A model generated the notes under the pieces. The model did not search any database and had not been told where the DNA came from. It saw nothing but the letters and a program-made list of their open reading frames with translations. A DNA stretch of 64,000 bases from Nyssa sinensis. Lineage: Eukaryota > Streptophyta > Magnoliopsida > Cornales > Nyssaceae. The first letter of the stretch is position 1; each line of letters begins with the position of its first letter. Below are positions 32,534 to 43,826 of the stretch, piece after piece. The stretch is from assembly GCA_008638375.1 (NCBI GenBank), contig CM018051.1, positions 36,727,677 to 36,791,676 of the forward strand, written 5' to 3'. The translations under genes and the position numbers were made by a program.

Positions 32534-34438
32534 CTAGTCAGCAGGAACAGGATCAGCAACTGGAGAAGGATCGGCAGGAGCAGTATCAGCCACCTCAGTC
32601 GGTACAACCTCTTCCGTGGGATCGGCAGGGAGGACATCAGCCACTTCACCCTGGATGACAACCTCTGAGGGTTCAGATCCAGGCGGCACAATGGAGGAAA
32701 CGTCTAGGTCAGGAAACTTGGCAAGAAGCCGAGAGCGGAAGTTATTAAACCCAAACGTAATCAAACGATGGGCCATTCCTTCCAGCTTCGACCTCATCTC
32801 TTCCTCATTGTCCACCAATGCCTGCTCCACGGCTTCATCGAGCTGTCTATGGTGCTGATACCGCAAGCCATTCAGCTCCACCTGCAACCTCCTTACCCGC
32901 TCAACGGCAAGGTTCTTCTCCGACTCCATCACTATCAAGGAGTTCTGACACTCCTTCAACTTCTCCGCAGAATCGTGAGCCTCCGACCGAGCAGTACCCA
33001 ACTGGAGTCTCAGTTCGTCCAGATTGGCCCTAAGTTGGTCGAGCTCCTCCACAGATGGAGAAACCTCCACCAAAGCAGAAAGGGTATGCAAGGTCTGCAT
33101 AACACAAAAAAAACGACTCAAACACCAGTAGAAACGCTTAAAGGTAAGGAAAATATGGTCCTAACGAGCTCACCTTAACCTGAAGAGCGGTCAAGTCAGC
33201 AAGCAGCTTCCCAGACGCCTGAGGCTTAATTTTAACTGAGCCTTTGGCCCAGAACTCACTCAGAATCTTCTTGGCTCCCTGACCAGCAACGTTAGGAGCC
33301 ACCGATGATGATGCCTCCTTACCCGCTCGACGAGACGGGATTGGACGAACCACCGTGATAGGGACGAGAGCCTCTTCCTCCCTCTCAGCAGGCCCGGGAG
33401 AAGACGAAATCAGCCTCCGCTTCTTCGGAACGGGAGGGACCACTGGAGAAGAAGCCTCCCCCACCGCAGGCGGTGATGGCCCGGACTCCTACTGAGCCAT
33501 CACATTATCAGCTATCTCCTCGACACTACCCCTGGCAACCATTAATTTATCAGAGTTGACAATGGAAGAATGATCCCTAATGCTGGGCTTCAAAAGCTTC
33601 TTATACTGCTTCTGAATCGCGGGAGAGAAATCTGGTCTCTTCCATGCACTCTTAACTGCAAAGCAAGCACAGAAATTGATCAGTTCGATAAATTGGCAAA
33701 CAAAACGGAGTTAACGCAGCCACGGAAAAGTTAAGCCTCACCCCTTGGCCCAGTGGTTCGAGGGAATGTGGAAGGTTGACCCTCGAAGTTCTTGAATTCC
33801 CATCCTCCTTTAATAAAGAAGTACCATTTCTTCCAGGTTTTGTTGGAGGAGGGCACAGAAGTAAGGGGTCTGAACCCACTATCAAAAGACATGTAATAAA
33901 GGCCTTCCGCCTTTTGAAGTTTTAGATCCATATTGCTACGGATCAGGTCAAGGGACACCTCGACATTATTCATATGCCCTAATACGATAAAGCTCAACAG
34001 ATGTCTCCAACTGTTAAGGTTCAGGTCTGCGGGGCACAGATCAAACCAACAAAAGAATTGTTTTATTATATCAGGAAAGGGGCGTGTAAGACCCAGTTCA
34101 AACCAGGCCAGATAGGCACAGATTTCTCCATCTCTAACATCGCCCGGGCGGTCTTGAGAATCTGGGACCCTGAAAGCGACATTTTTGGGAAGTTTGAACT
34201 TCGCCCATAACTCCTTCGGCATACTTTCAGTAATTACACTCTCACCCTCTTCTCTGTGACCAGACCGACCAGAGGTCTCGCCAGCCCTGTTCGGGGGATC
34301 ATCAAAAGCATCGACAATCCTGACCCCCGGACTAGAGGGAGGAACTACCATTCTATTTTCGTCAACATTCACTAATTGCATTTGAGGATCAGTCTCAGAA
34401 GGACTTCTCAAACCAGAGTGTGATTCTAAGCCAGACAT
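32534..34438 (-). pseudogene. Antisense gene 1 of the Tat element, three exons, one internal stop
   Basis: Exons read minus: 34438-33742, 33655-33174 and 33094-32534, all GT-AG with compatible phases (697, 482 and 561 bases). The start ATG follows a good context (GTTCGCCATG). Exon 1 encodes a globular part ([63 protein letters not shown]) resembling the plant mobile-domain-like proteins carried by Tat elements such as gene23 of Grande. Exon 2 is basic and Ser/Pro-rich (VPKKRRLIS could be a nuclear signal). Exon 3 is a coiled coil (VEELDQLRANLDELRLQLG … VRRLQVELNGLR) with an acidic Pro/Ala tail. One TAG (33494-33492, after MAQ) breaks exon 2; otherwise 579 residues would be made. Splicing here is predicted from sequence only. 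Confidence 0.78.
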
Positions 34439-34621
34439 GGCGAACAAGAGAAAAAGATGAAACAAACGAGAAGGAATGAAGAAGGGGACTAAAAGTCGAA
34501 CCTGAGATCAAGAAAGGGTTATGAACACCGGAGATCCTCCAAAACTCCAAGATATGTCAAATGGCGGTCTGGTACTGTAGAAGTAAATGCAGAACAAAGG
34601 TATGAAAGACCTTTCCCTCTC

Positions 34622-34765
34622 TCTATATACGCATTCGAAATATGAGCCTTCCAAGACGAGCCGACACAACGGTTGAAAGTAATGATGAGTTCTCGAGTAT
34701 CGGCTGCGCAATAAATGACGCGTTAAACCGGCGTCTTGAGAAATGGGAAGGCAGAACGTATGACT
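34622..34765 (-). promoter_or_regulatory. Promoter-like module of antisense gene 1
   Basis: Minus strand: TATATAGAGAG (about 34629-34619), AACCGTTGTG (34674-34665), GTCATTTATTGCGC (about 34719-34706) and a TTTCTCAAGACGCCGGTTTAA segment, in the order and spacing seen upstream of antisense gene 2. It lies about 190 bases upstream of the ATG and just inside the 3' LTR. Confidence 0.5.
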
Positions 34766-34811
34766 CTTCACAAAACCCTCAACCCTAGTTAAAACCCTAG
34801 CTTTTGACAAG

Positions 34812-34830
34812 GGCTCGGGGGGGGAGTAGC
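34812..34830 (+). other. Polypurine tract of the Tat element
   Basis: GGCTCGGGGGGGGAGTAGC lies directly before the 3' LTR, the standard site for plus-strand DNA priming. Confidence 0.75.
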
Positions 34831-35504
34831 TGATATACCATAAACAGACACACCAATCAGTTTGAGACACGTGTGCCTATCAGATTAACAAATCTCGATC
34901 CTACAGAGCTCATATATTTCGGTCATACAGAACAGCTATAAGCCTTCGGGGTATTCTCATATATGTCTATCATACAGAGCAGCCATAAGCCTTCGGGGCA
35001 TTCTTATTTATATATCATTCAGAACCGATGAACTCGGTCATACAGTACAGATGAAGCATTCAGGATATTCTCATGTACATCGTCCAGACCTCCTGTTCTG
35101 GACAGTATTTATTCGACACTGCATATATGGTTTCCTTAACAGCCGTTAAGCGGAGAATAAGGAAACAGCCTTCAACACGGAAACTACTATCTATGGTTAT
35201 CTCCATCTACGATTCAATGCTCCACAAGGTAACTGCAAATCTCTGATGATCAAATCCCGATATTCGTGGCGGCAAAACCTAATCAAAATTAGGAGAACCA
35301 CAGCTTATATATTAAACCCTAGAGGTACGCTTTGGATTCTTGTGCTCATTCTTTGACTTTCAATACAGTCTTTCAATTCCCTTACTTACTTAAGCATCGG
35401 AGCGGCTACCGCCGGAGCCAATCCGGTGGTCCTCTGATCATCTCTCTGAGTGTTCTACAGGTCACGGAGCCCTCACGTGTTGCGAGTCAAAAAGTGCAGC
35501 ATCA
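34831..35504 (+). repeat. 3' LTR of the Tat element
   Basis: 674 bp, same ends as the 5' LTR, six substitutions (five transitions, one transversion) and no indels by my count. It is followed by the duplication ACTAA. Confidence 0.96.
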
Positions 35505-35879
35505 ACTAATATTATCTTTAAAATTATAAAAGTCAAAAAAAAAAAAATGACACATCTATCCTAAAGTATCCAAAGGGTATAATAATAAAATAATATAAAA
35601 TTATTTCCTTTCCTTTTTTTCCTTTATTATTCCCAAACAAGATGAAAAGATTATATTAGTTTTTCTTCTCTTTTCCTTTCATTAGTTATCCAAACATAAA
35701 TGAAGATTACTTTCTCCTCTCCTCTCCTTTCTCTCATAAGTAATACTTTCCTCTCTTTTCCTTTCCCTCATACTTATCCAAACGGACTGTAAGTCTATCT
35801 CATTTTTATGTTTGGTACAATGAACTATTTATTCCCTTAATTTAAGTAATGAAATTTATTCTAATGAAATGGAACTAAA
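35505..35879. repeat. Pyrimidine-rich right arm of the possible foldback element, then AT-rich spacer
   Basis: CTTTCC-rich DNA with ATCCAAACATAAA (about 35688-35700) and ATCCAAACGGAC (about 35776-35787), the inverse of the left arm before the Tat element. No coding signal. Confidence 0.35.
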
Positions 35880-36204
35880 AATATAACATATAATATGTTA
35901 TATGTTATATATACGCACAAATATATATATATATATATACATAAATATATTTGTTTATACATTAAAATAAATATATGTATATGTACATATATATATATAT
36001 AAATAAAAATATAAATAAGCAAACATAAATATATATATATATATATATACATATACATAAATAAAAATGAAAATAAAAAATTGTATATATAAATAAATGT
36101 ATATATAAGTATATATATAAAAAATAAATATCTATTATTTAAATATAAAATATACATAAATAATTATATATATACAAACACACACAATACACATGTATAT
36201 GTAC

Positions 36205-36235
<31 letters not shown>

Positions 36236-37590
36236 GCATAAAAATATATAAATAAATATATACAAAAATAATTTTATATACAAATAAATTCATATATAAA
36301 TATATATTATTTACATATACGCATGTATATACTAACATACATAATGCATAATATATATGTAAATAAATATATAAATATATAAATATATATATTATATACA
36401 CACATTAATATACATATATGCATATAAATAAGGATATATAAAAATAAATATATGTATATATAGATATAGATATACGTAAATATATACTTAAATACATATA
36501 TATATACATGACTAATTATATACAAATAAATAACATATATATAAATATATGTAGGTGTATACCTACATACATACACACACATATGTATATATGTGTGTGT
36601 GCATATACTTAAATATACATATACAAATAAATATATATATATATATATATATACATAATTAAGTATATAAAAATAAAAAAATATAATGTAAGTCTATAAA
36701 TATATGTATATATAGATATAGATATACGTAAATATATACTTAAATACATATATATACATGAATAATTATATACAAATAAATAACATATATATAAATATAT
36801 GTAGGTGTATACCTACATACATACACACACATATGTGTATATATATATGTATATATTTGTGTGTGTATATACTTAAATATACATTTACAAATAAATATAT
36901 ATATATATATATATAAATAATTACATATATGTAAATAATTGCATATTTATTTATATGTTCGTTTGTTAATACTTAAATATATATATATACATAATTAAGT
37001 ATATAAAAATAAAAAAATATAATGTAAGTCTATAAATATATGTATATATAGATATAGATATACGTAAATATATACTTAAATACATATATATACATGAATA
37101 ATTATATACAAATAAATAACATCTATATAAATATATGTAGGTGTATACCTACATACATACACACACATATGTATATATATATATGTATATATGTGTGTGT
37201 ATATACTTAAATATACATATACAAATATATATATATATATAAATAATTACATATATGTAAATAATTGCATATTTATTTATATGTTCGTTTGTTAATACTT
37301 AAATATATATATATATATACATAATTAAGTATATAAAAATAAAAAAATATAATGTAAGTCTATAAATATGTACATACATAAGTATATTTAAATTCATATA
37401 TACATATAAATGTGATAAATATGCAAGTACATACTTAAATACACATATATATATATAATTAAGTATATAAAAATAAATAAATAAATATAATGTAAATATG
37501 TCCATAAAATATTTAAATTTATGTATACATATAATTATAATAAATATGCATGTACATATATATACATATACATATATATATATGCATTTA
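35880..37590. repeat. AT-rich satellite with ~335-bp higher-order unit
   Basis: TA/CA-rich DNA. The block starting AAGTATATAAAAATAAA recurs at about 36661, 36996 and 37329, spaced about 335 bp. A palindrome GTAGGTGTATACCTAC occurs near 36551, 36802 and 37138. Open frames here (Tyr/Ile repeats) are not genes. Confidence 0.85.
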
Positions 37591-37865
37591 ATATTGTTAA
37601 TTAAGTGGAATTGTTACTTGTTACCAAATAAAAGAACGGAGTGAGATAAGGAATGATCATTCATATTCTATTTTCAGCTCAAGTAATTTTTGTATCCATT
37701 TCATTTTTTTGTCATTAAATTTCAACATATCAAACATAACCTTAATGTCTTATCTTTATTATTTACACCCTACTTAATTAATGTTGTGCCACGTGGATAT
37801 AATCACGTGATTAAAATAACAATAGGCTCAAAACCTAATAATCTGCCTAAGTATGATAGTGAGTC

Positions 37866-38418
37866 TGTTGGAATTAGTGACCAGAAAATGCTAACATGGA
37901 CAAAGGAGTACAAATCCATATGCCATAGAATCAAAATATAGAAACCGTTAAGATGACGAAAGCTAGCATTCAACTAAGAGGAGAGACTTTGGCGTTTACC
38001 CAATCTGAGTAGATGATTAAGGAACATGGCAATGAGAACATCCAAGTATAAAGACACTTACGGAAAAAATGCAAAGGATTACTAAGTTTGTTGTCATTGG
38101 CGATTAAAGATTCAAAGTAATGGGGTAATCAATCGTATCATTTTAAAGTGTGGTACGCGTGACAATTGTAACCAAAGTCTCCTCATTGCATAACCAACAC
38201 GTCGAAAGAATGAAGACATGGGATATCTCATAATAGTTAGGATATATATGTAATCATATCATTAAGAGTAATTTAATCTTTAATTTTTTTTTTTGTTCAG
38301 TCTTAATATAAAAGACTTTTCATTTATTTTTTTAGTGTAATGTAAGTAGAAAACTTACAGCTGCTTCAATAAGAGTTTTCCTTTTTTTTTTTCCTTTTCT
38401 TTCTCAATTGTTTATACA
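37866..38418 (+). repeat. Candidate 5' LTR of the Copia element
   Basis: It starts TGTTGGAATTAG and ends TTTATACA just before the primer site. It contains a TATA-like AATATAAAAG (38305-38314). No second copy is available to confirm the left end. Confidence 0.4.
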
Positions 38419-38426
38419 AATTATCG

Positions 38427-38438
38427 TGGTATCAAAGC
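38427..38438 (+). other. Primer binding site (initiator Met tRNA type)
   Basis: TGGTATCAAAGC differs by one base from the usual Copia primer site TGGTATCAGAGC. Confidence 0.65.
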
Positions 38439-38934
38439 ATATTAATATCTAAACTTGATTATGAACATAGTCGAACTCATGGGAGTGCAAAACAATGTAT
38501 GTGTGATGATGATGTCATCTTCTATCATGCAAACATTAGCATGAGTAATTATTTCACACTTATTTCTTCTTGATATTTATTGCATTCCTCAATTTACTTT
38601 GAATTTTATCTCTGTTACTCAATTGTTTGATTTTAGATACATAGTTTATTTTACTTTTTCTAGCTGAGTTGTGCAAGATTCTCGTTCTAAGAAGTTGATT
38701 GGCACATGTCATAAAAAGTTAGAACTGTATATGTTAGAAGAATGACATATTCGCACTATTGTTGCATCCTTAGTTGATTGTCTTCATTTCATTTGAGTTA
38801 TACATCATCTAATTTTTATTTGTGATATTCTTATCTTGGCCATATTTCTAGTTCTCATTTTCAATTTTTGTGTTTCTATGGGTAGTTTTGAAAACTTCTA
38901 GTGTCATGATATTTTTTATTGTAGTGGATGCAAA

Positions 38935-39191
38935 TTGACTAAGTTTATAGCCTTATCTTTTAATAAAATTTCCATTGTTTCTTTTTCTCCTTTTGATCTT
39001 ACTCATTTTGATGTTTAGGTACTTGCTCCTCTTCCTACTAAAGAGGGGTCTCAATATTATGTATCTTTTACTAATTACTTACTCGATATCGTTGGGTTTA
39101 TCTCATGAAATGTTAAATGTTTTCGTTGTGATTTGGGAAGAGAATATTCTTCTAATGCCTTTTTAGACTTATTGAAATCTGATGGTACTAT
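38935..39191 (+). pseudogene. Copia pol fragment: pre-integrase / integrase start
   Basis: The translation reads CKLTKF, FSPFDLTHFDV, LPTKEGSQYYVSFTNYLLDI and, after a frameshift, RCDLGREYSSNAFLDLLKSDGTI. These match the Copia integrase up to the 'SDGT' motif, where the gypsy element is inserted. Stops and frameshifts are present. It continues at 46099. Confidence 0.75.
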
Positions 39192-39196
39192 TTAGT

Positions 39197-39500
39197 TGTC
39201 ACGACCTAGTTTCTAAAACTCGATTGTGACTCGAGATCCTTATTCTTTAAGTTGAGTATTTTAATGGTCACACTCTAGTGAAAATATCATCTTTTTAATG
39301 ATATTTTAGTCTTCTAGTATCATATTTTCAAGTCTCGAAAGAATGCTCTAAAAGTCCCTTAAAACAACCCCAACAAAGCTTAAAAAGAAAGGAGAAAACA
39401 TTAAAAAAAAAAAAAAGTGGCCGGACTAGCCAACCGGTGAATAGTACCGGTCAACTCGTCTGTTAAAAAAAAATAACATGTTGTAGGTGCAAAATAACCG
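39197..39500 (-). repeat. 3' LTR remnant (3' end only) of the minus-strand gypsy element
   Basis: About 300 bp align with 43827-44125, including TGTCACGACCT, AACAACCCCAAC and GTGGCC blocks. The similarity stops near 39500, exactly where gag coding starts, marking a deletion junction. Confidence 0.82.
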
Positions 39501-39501
39501 A

Positions 39502-42123
39502 TCAACCTTGAGTCATGGATCCTCTCCGTGTCTCCAAGTCGGCCTCGACTAACAAGGCTCTATCATAAAGCTCTGAGAATAGTTGAATCTTGAAAGGAAC
39601 TATCTTGTTCCGAATGGTAGGCTTAAATCGATGCTCAAAAGTACGGGATTTTTCAACCTCATTATCAACAACGCCTAGAGCAAATCGGGATAGAGAAGAA
39701 AAATGCGATTCGTACTCGGATACAGTCAAGCCACCCTAATAAAGATGTAGAAACTCCTGTCGTAGTGAATCCTTAATCACAGCAGTAAAGAACTTGTCTA
39801 TAAAAGCCTTAGTGAAGACATCCCACACTCTAACCATAGTAGGCCCTACTGATTCCTACCAAGTCAGGGCTCGCCCTTGAAACAAAAGGCTAGCATAATT
39901 AATCCGGAGATCATTCTCTCGAATACGAACCTTGTCTAAATGTTTAGAAACCTACCTCAACCAATCATCCACAACAAATGGATTCCCTTGAGAAATTATG
40001 AGGATTCAACCTCTGAAACTCTTTCATAGTAAGTTGTGACTCTAGTCTCACCTATTTGAGAATGGGACTGCACCTCGTTCCGATTAGTGTGCTGAAATTG
40101 TCTCATAAACTCTATCATCCCATTGGCAATTTCAGCCACATTTACTTGGACCCTTTGAACTTACAGTGGAAGTCTAGGAACGGGAACCTCCCTTTGGGCT
40201 TGCCCTATCGGCTCTCCTTGAAACGGTAATGGAGGATTGGGAATAGGTATGTCTTCCCTATCCCAGCCCACTGGATCCCTTGGAAGTGGTGGTGGGGGTG
40301 TGGGAATGGGTACCTCTTCTCCGTCTTGATTCACTTGGCCAATTGGAGAAGGTGGTGGAGGCATATGATTAGGAAGTCTTCCTCAGCCCCAACCCCGACC
40401 TCTTCCTCGACCTCTCCCCTGACTTCTTCTGTCACGACCCGAAACCCACCCTATACAGATCTCGTGTCGCGAGGCTGACCCAATGGCCGTCCCTACTTTT
40501 TTCATTCCTTGTATCCATGACAACAATAAATAATGTAAACTTAAACAGTAAATTAGCGAAAGTCTTAATACAAATATTGTTTAATACTGAAAAATGTAAA
40601 CTGACATAAACTTAACATAATACCGCTCTTAAGTGGTGAGTACATGGGAGAAATTACATCACTTCTAACATATTCCTCAACTGTCCCCCTATGTTCTTTG
40701 ACTCCTACTGTGGTTCTGCAGCATCCTAACTTGAAAATATAGTAAGTTGGGGTGAGCTAAACGAAGCTTAGTAAGTAAAAGCCCATCTCCAACATGGGTT
40801 AATGTTAACATAGAAAAATATGAACTCATAGGGGGAACATGATAGCCAATCATGAAATTAGTTGCAGTGAACAATAAATTGCCACAATGGCCAATGAACA
40901 GTAAGGCACAATAAGCAAGCATGAGTAATGGTATAACATGAATATGGAAAAGCTCAATAACATCAGTCAACATAAACATATTGTCACAATGAACCGGTCA
41001 CAATTAAGTCCAATAAATGAGGGAACTGTCAACATAGAATTATTCATAGGGAAATAACAACATCCTATGAATCCAATAAATGTAACATATCAGTCAATCA
41101 TAAATGATGCATTTACTCTATTCAGTGTTTAGCAGACCCTTGATCTTTTAGGGCCCGACACACCCCCTTTAACATGAATGCATATAAAATTCCCTTAAAA
41201 CTCACTGTGTAAAAATGCCATCATTGCCATATGTCCGTTCACGGACTCAACCCGTACGTCCTGTCAATCAAATAACATCGGATGAATATTGTGATTAAGC
41301 ACAAAATCTAGCATTCATAATAAATCATGATTCTTTTGTGATTCCATAAGAAGTACATAGAAATGGAAAATCATGCAAGGACATATAATAGTAGGTCTTT
41401 CAAGGCATAATACAACATAGCAATCATGATATAACAGTTAATAAACATCCATAAGATAGGACAATATCAATTGTGGAACAATAACAGTTGGTACATTCAA
41501 GAGTACAAAATTGGTAGTAATTGAATGAATGTGGCTTGGAAGACCACGTGTAAGAGCTATGAGTTTACTTACCTTTTATCCGTGTGATCTACCTTAGTAT
41601 TCCGTAACTTTTTCTTTGAGTTCCCTATCATTCAGTAAACATGTCTCAGTTCTAATGCTATTCATCAAATTTTATACTTCGTTACTATAACTATCTTTTA
41701 CTGATTTAAACTTTACCATTGAGTCTAGAACGTCAAAGAAAGTCAGTTTAGGCTTTCACGGTTTCTAATTCAGAATTTTGCACTAACAAGGGCAAAATGG
41801 TCATTTTACACTTTTTCATGTCTCTATTTTTTGGAACCTATTCTCACAAATCGAACTTCACCGTTGTGTCCAGAATGTTTGAAATAATCAATATTCACTA
41901 TTCATTTATTTTAATCGGAGTCCATTTGGCTCATATTCAACTAAGGGGCATTTTGGGCATTTGGCACTTTTACGGGTATTTTATTTTTGGAACTCTTTCT
42001 CATGAAATGGACCTTACCATTGGGTCCAGAAGGTCCAAAATACTAAAATTAGACCATTCATTTGATAATTTTGAACATCGGGAGCTATTTTAATAATTAA
42101 CTAATTTAATTAATTACACTAAC

Positions 42124-42158
<35 letters not shown>

Positions 42159-42992
42159 CTCATAAATATGCACAAGTGCCCTTGTGGCACAGTGGTGGCA
42201 TGTGGGGGATAAGTGCCCACACGCCATGCGGTCTGGGGTTCGACTCACGGTTACTGCATTTTAGCCCCCCCCCCCCCCATTTTTCCAAAATCAATTTCAA
42301 GTTTGAAATTGAAACAAGAACAAAACGGTGCAGAACAAAACGATGTAGTTTAGGTTTGCCCTTCACTGCATCTGGGTGGGTCCTGACCCGACCCGACTCG
42401 AGGACCGACCCAGCTTGGCAGAGCCCTTTCCTTCTTCCCCCTTACGCCTTTCTGGTGACTTGAACAGTGTATTTCCGGCCACCTTCTCCGGTGCTAGTGA
42501 CCAGACTGTACTCACATGTATATATTTTTTTTTGTTTTTTCTTGATTTTAAGGCCAATTCTCACCTCTAAAGATCATAAAACATGATTTAAGGCCTATAT
42601 ATATATATATATATATCAATCTAAGCCTCTAAAACGCATTAAAATCTCATGTTTTCAAATTTTACATTTTCCAATAAATCCATTTTTCTCTCTCATTTCT
42701 TCACTGTTTTGCTCGTAGTTTTTTCCTACGTGTTCCATTTTTCTCATAGAATTTAACCATGCAATTAGTTTTAAGCTTCAAACACATTTATAAAAGCCCA
42801 GAAATTGTTCATAAAACAAAATTTCGGACTTACCTTACTGTGACAGCCCCTCTCCTCCCTTCTCTTTTCCTTCTTCCTCTTCTTCTCTCCTTCTATTTCC
42901 ATCCTATTTCATCCCACGCAGCCCTTTGTATTGATAGACAAAATTTCCAAAGGATTTCTCTTTCTCTCTCCTAGAGCCGCCCCTTAGTTCTG

Positions 42993-43026
<34 letters not shown>

Positions 43027-43414
43027 CCTTTTCTGTTACCCTTTTGTATCCGTAACCCCCTCCCCTTATTACTTTTTTCTTAATTGTAATTAACATATAT
43101 AATATACATTCCACATATATATATATATATACTTATATAACATACATCCCATATATATATATATCATCTATATATATATTTATATATCCATATTCCATAT
43201 ATGTATATAAAATGATTTTATTTTTATTTTATTTATTTTAATTTTGATATTCATTCATAGCTTGCTTGGACATCGTCTGTACATTCAAACTATTGAGATT
43301 CCAAAATCGTCCATTTTATTTGATGTCATGATGTAAAGCCTTAACGGCTCAGGTTTACATGGTTCGCTCGATTACAATTTGGGTCGGGGTATTACATCTT
43401 TCTTTGGGCGGCAT
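39502..43414 (-). pseudogene. gag: Gypsy gag pseudogene, split by a solo LTR
   Basis: The probable start ATG is at 43414 (MPPKE) and is followed within 20 bases by the solo-LTR insertion. Beyond it (from 40429) come an Arg/Gly tract (GRGRGRGRG), a Pro-rich linker with three PIPxPPxP-like repeats (40364-40161), then broken gag sequence. It ends with an open MTVSEYESHFSSLSRFALGV … TRRGSMTQG segment (39729-39502), typical of the retrotransposon gag core. Stops and frameshifts lie between, and the zinc knuckle and everything downstream is deleted. Confidence 0.75.
40430..43396 (-). mobile_element. Solo LTR (gypsy long-LTR type) nested in the gag
   Basis: Minus strand: TGTAATACCCCGACCC (43396) to TTTCGGGTCGTGACA (40430), 2,967 bp. 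Flanks are TCTTC (40425-40429) and TCTTT (43397-43401), one mismatch. It contains (AT)n runs, three copies of an inverted-repeat motif (see findings), a run of 14 C (42267-42280) and a (CT)n tract (42993-43022). Frames such as 42759-42974 are not supported as genes. Confidence 0.8.
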
Positions 43415-43826
43415 CCTATAAAGATATGAAAAGAAAAGAGAAAATAAAAATCTCTAGTTAGGTTTAAAACTCATATTAAGGTTTTCTATTTTTCCACAAA
43501 ATCCTATCCTCAACACAGAATCATCCTCTCTCTTTTTCAATATAAGCAAAATGAAATTAAATGAATGCAACATGTATCATGTAAGTGAAGCAACCACAAA
43601 GCAAACATGTTCAATTATTCATAAAAGCAAGTCAATACTTATTCGAAACAAGATAATTCATGCAAACAAACAACAATCAATTTAAGTGCACACTACATCC
43701 CTAAACATTCAACTAATGTTTATTCCACATCAAAAGTTCCTAATTAGTTTCAATATTTGAGTAACATAATTCGGTTTTAAGGTTGACCCTCTCCCGTCGT
43801 CCTAGGTGTTCGAAGCCTAACCATTC

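Larger units (their letters stand above)
23607..35504 (+). mobile_element. Tat-type Ty3/gypsy LTR retrotransposon, structurally complete but pol-defective
   Basis: It is 11,898 bp, flanked by a perfect ACTAA duplication (23602-23606, 35505-35509). It has two 674-bp LTRs, primer site, gag-protease, RT, gypsy RNase H, a second archaeal-type RNase H, integrase, a 34-bp tandem repeat, two antisense genes and a polypurine tract. Dual RNase H and antisense genes between pol and the 3' LTR are known traits of the Tat lineage (Grande, Retand, Ogre relatives). I count six substitutions between LTRs (about 0.9%), so the insertion is recent. Pol carries two frameshifts and two stops, so this copy should need help in trans unless they are sequence errors. 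Confidence 0.95.

Noticed and set aside
35861..37505. Several Tyr/Ile-rich frames of 68-98 codons
   Set aside because: They are translations of AT satellite DNA.
42363..42570. 64-codon frames on both strands near 42.4 kb
   Set aside because: They lie within a solo LTR, have no motif and appear on both strands.
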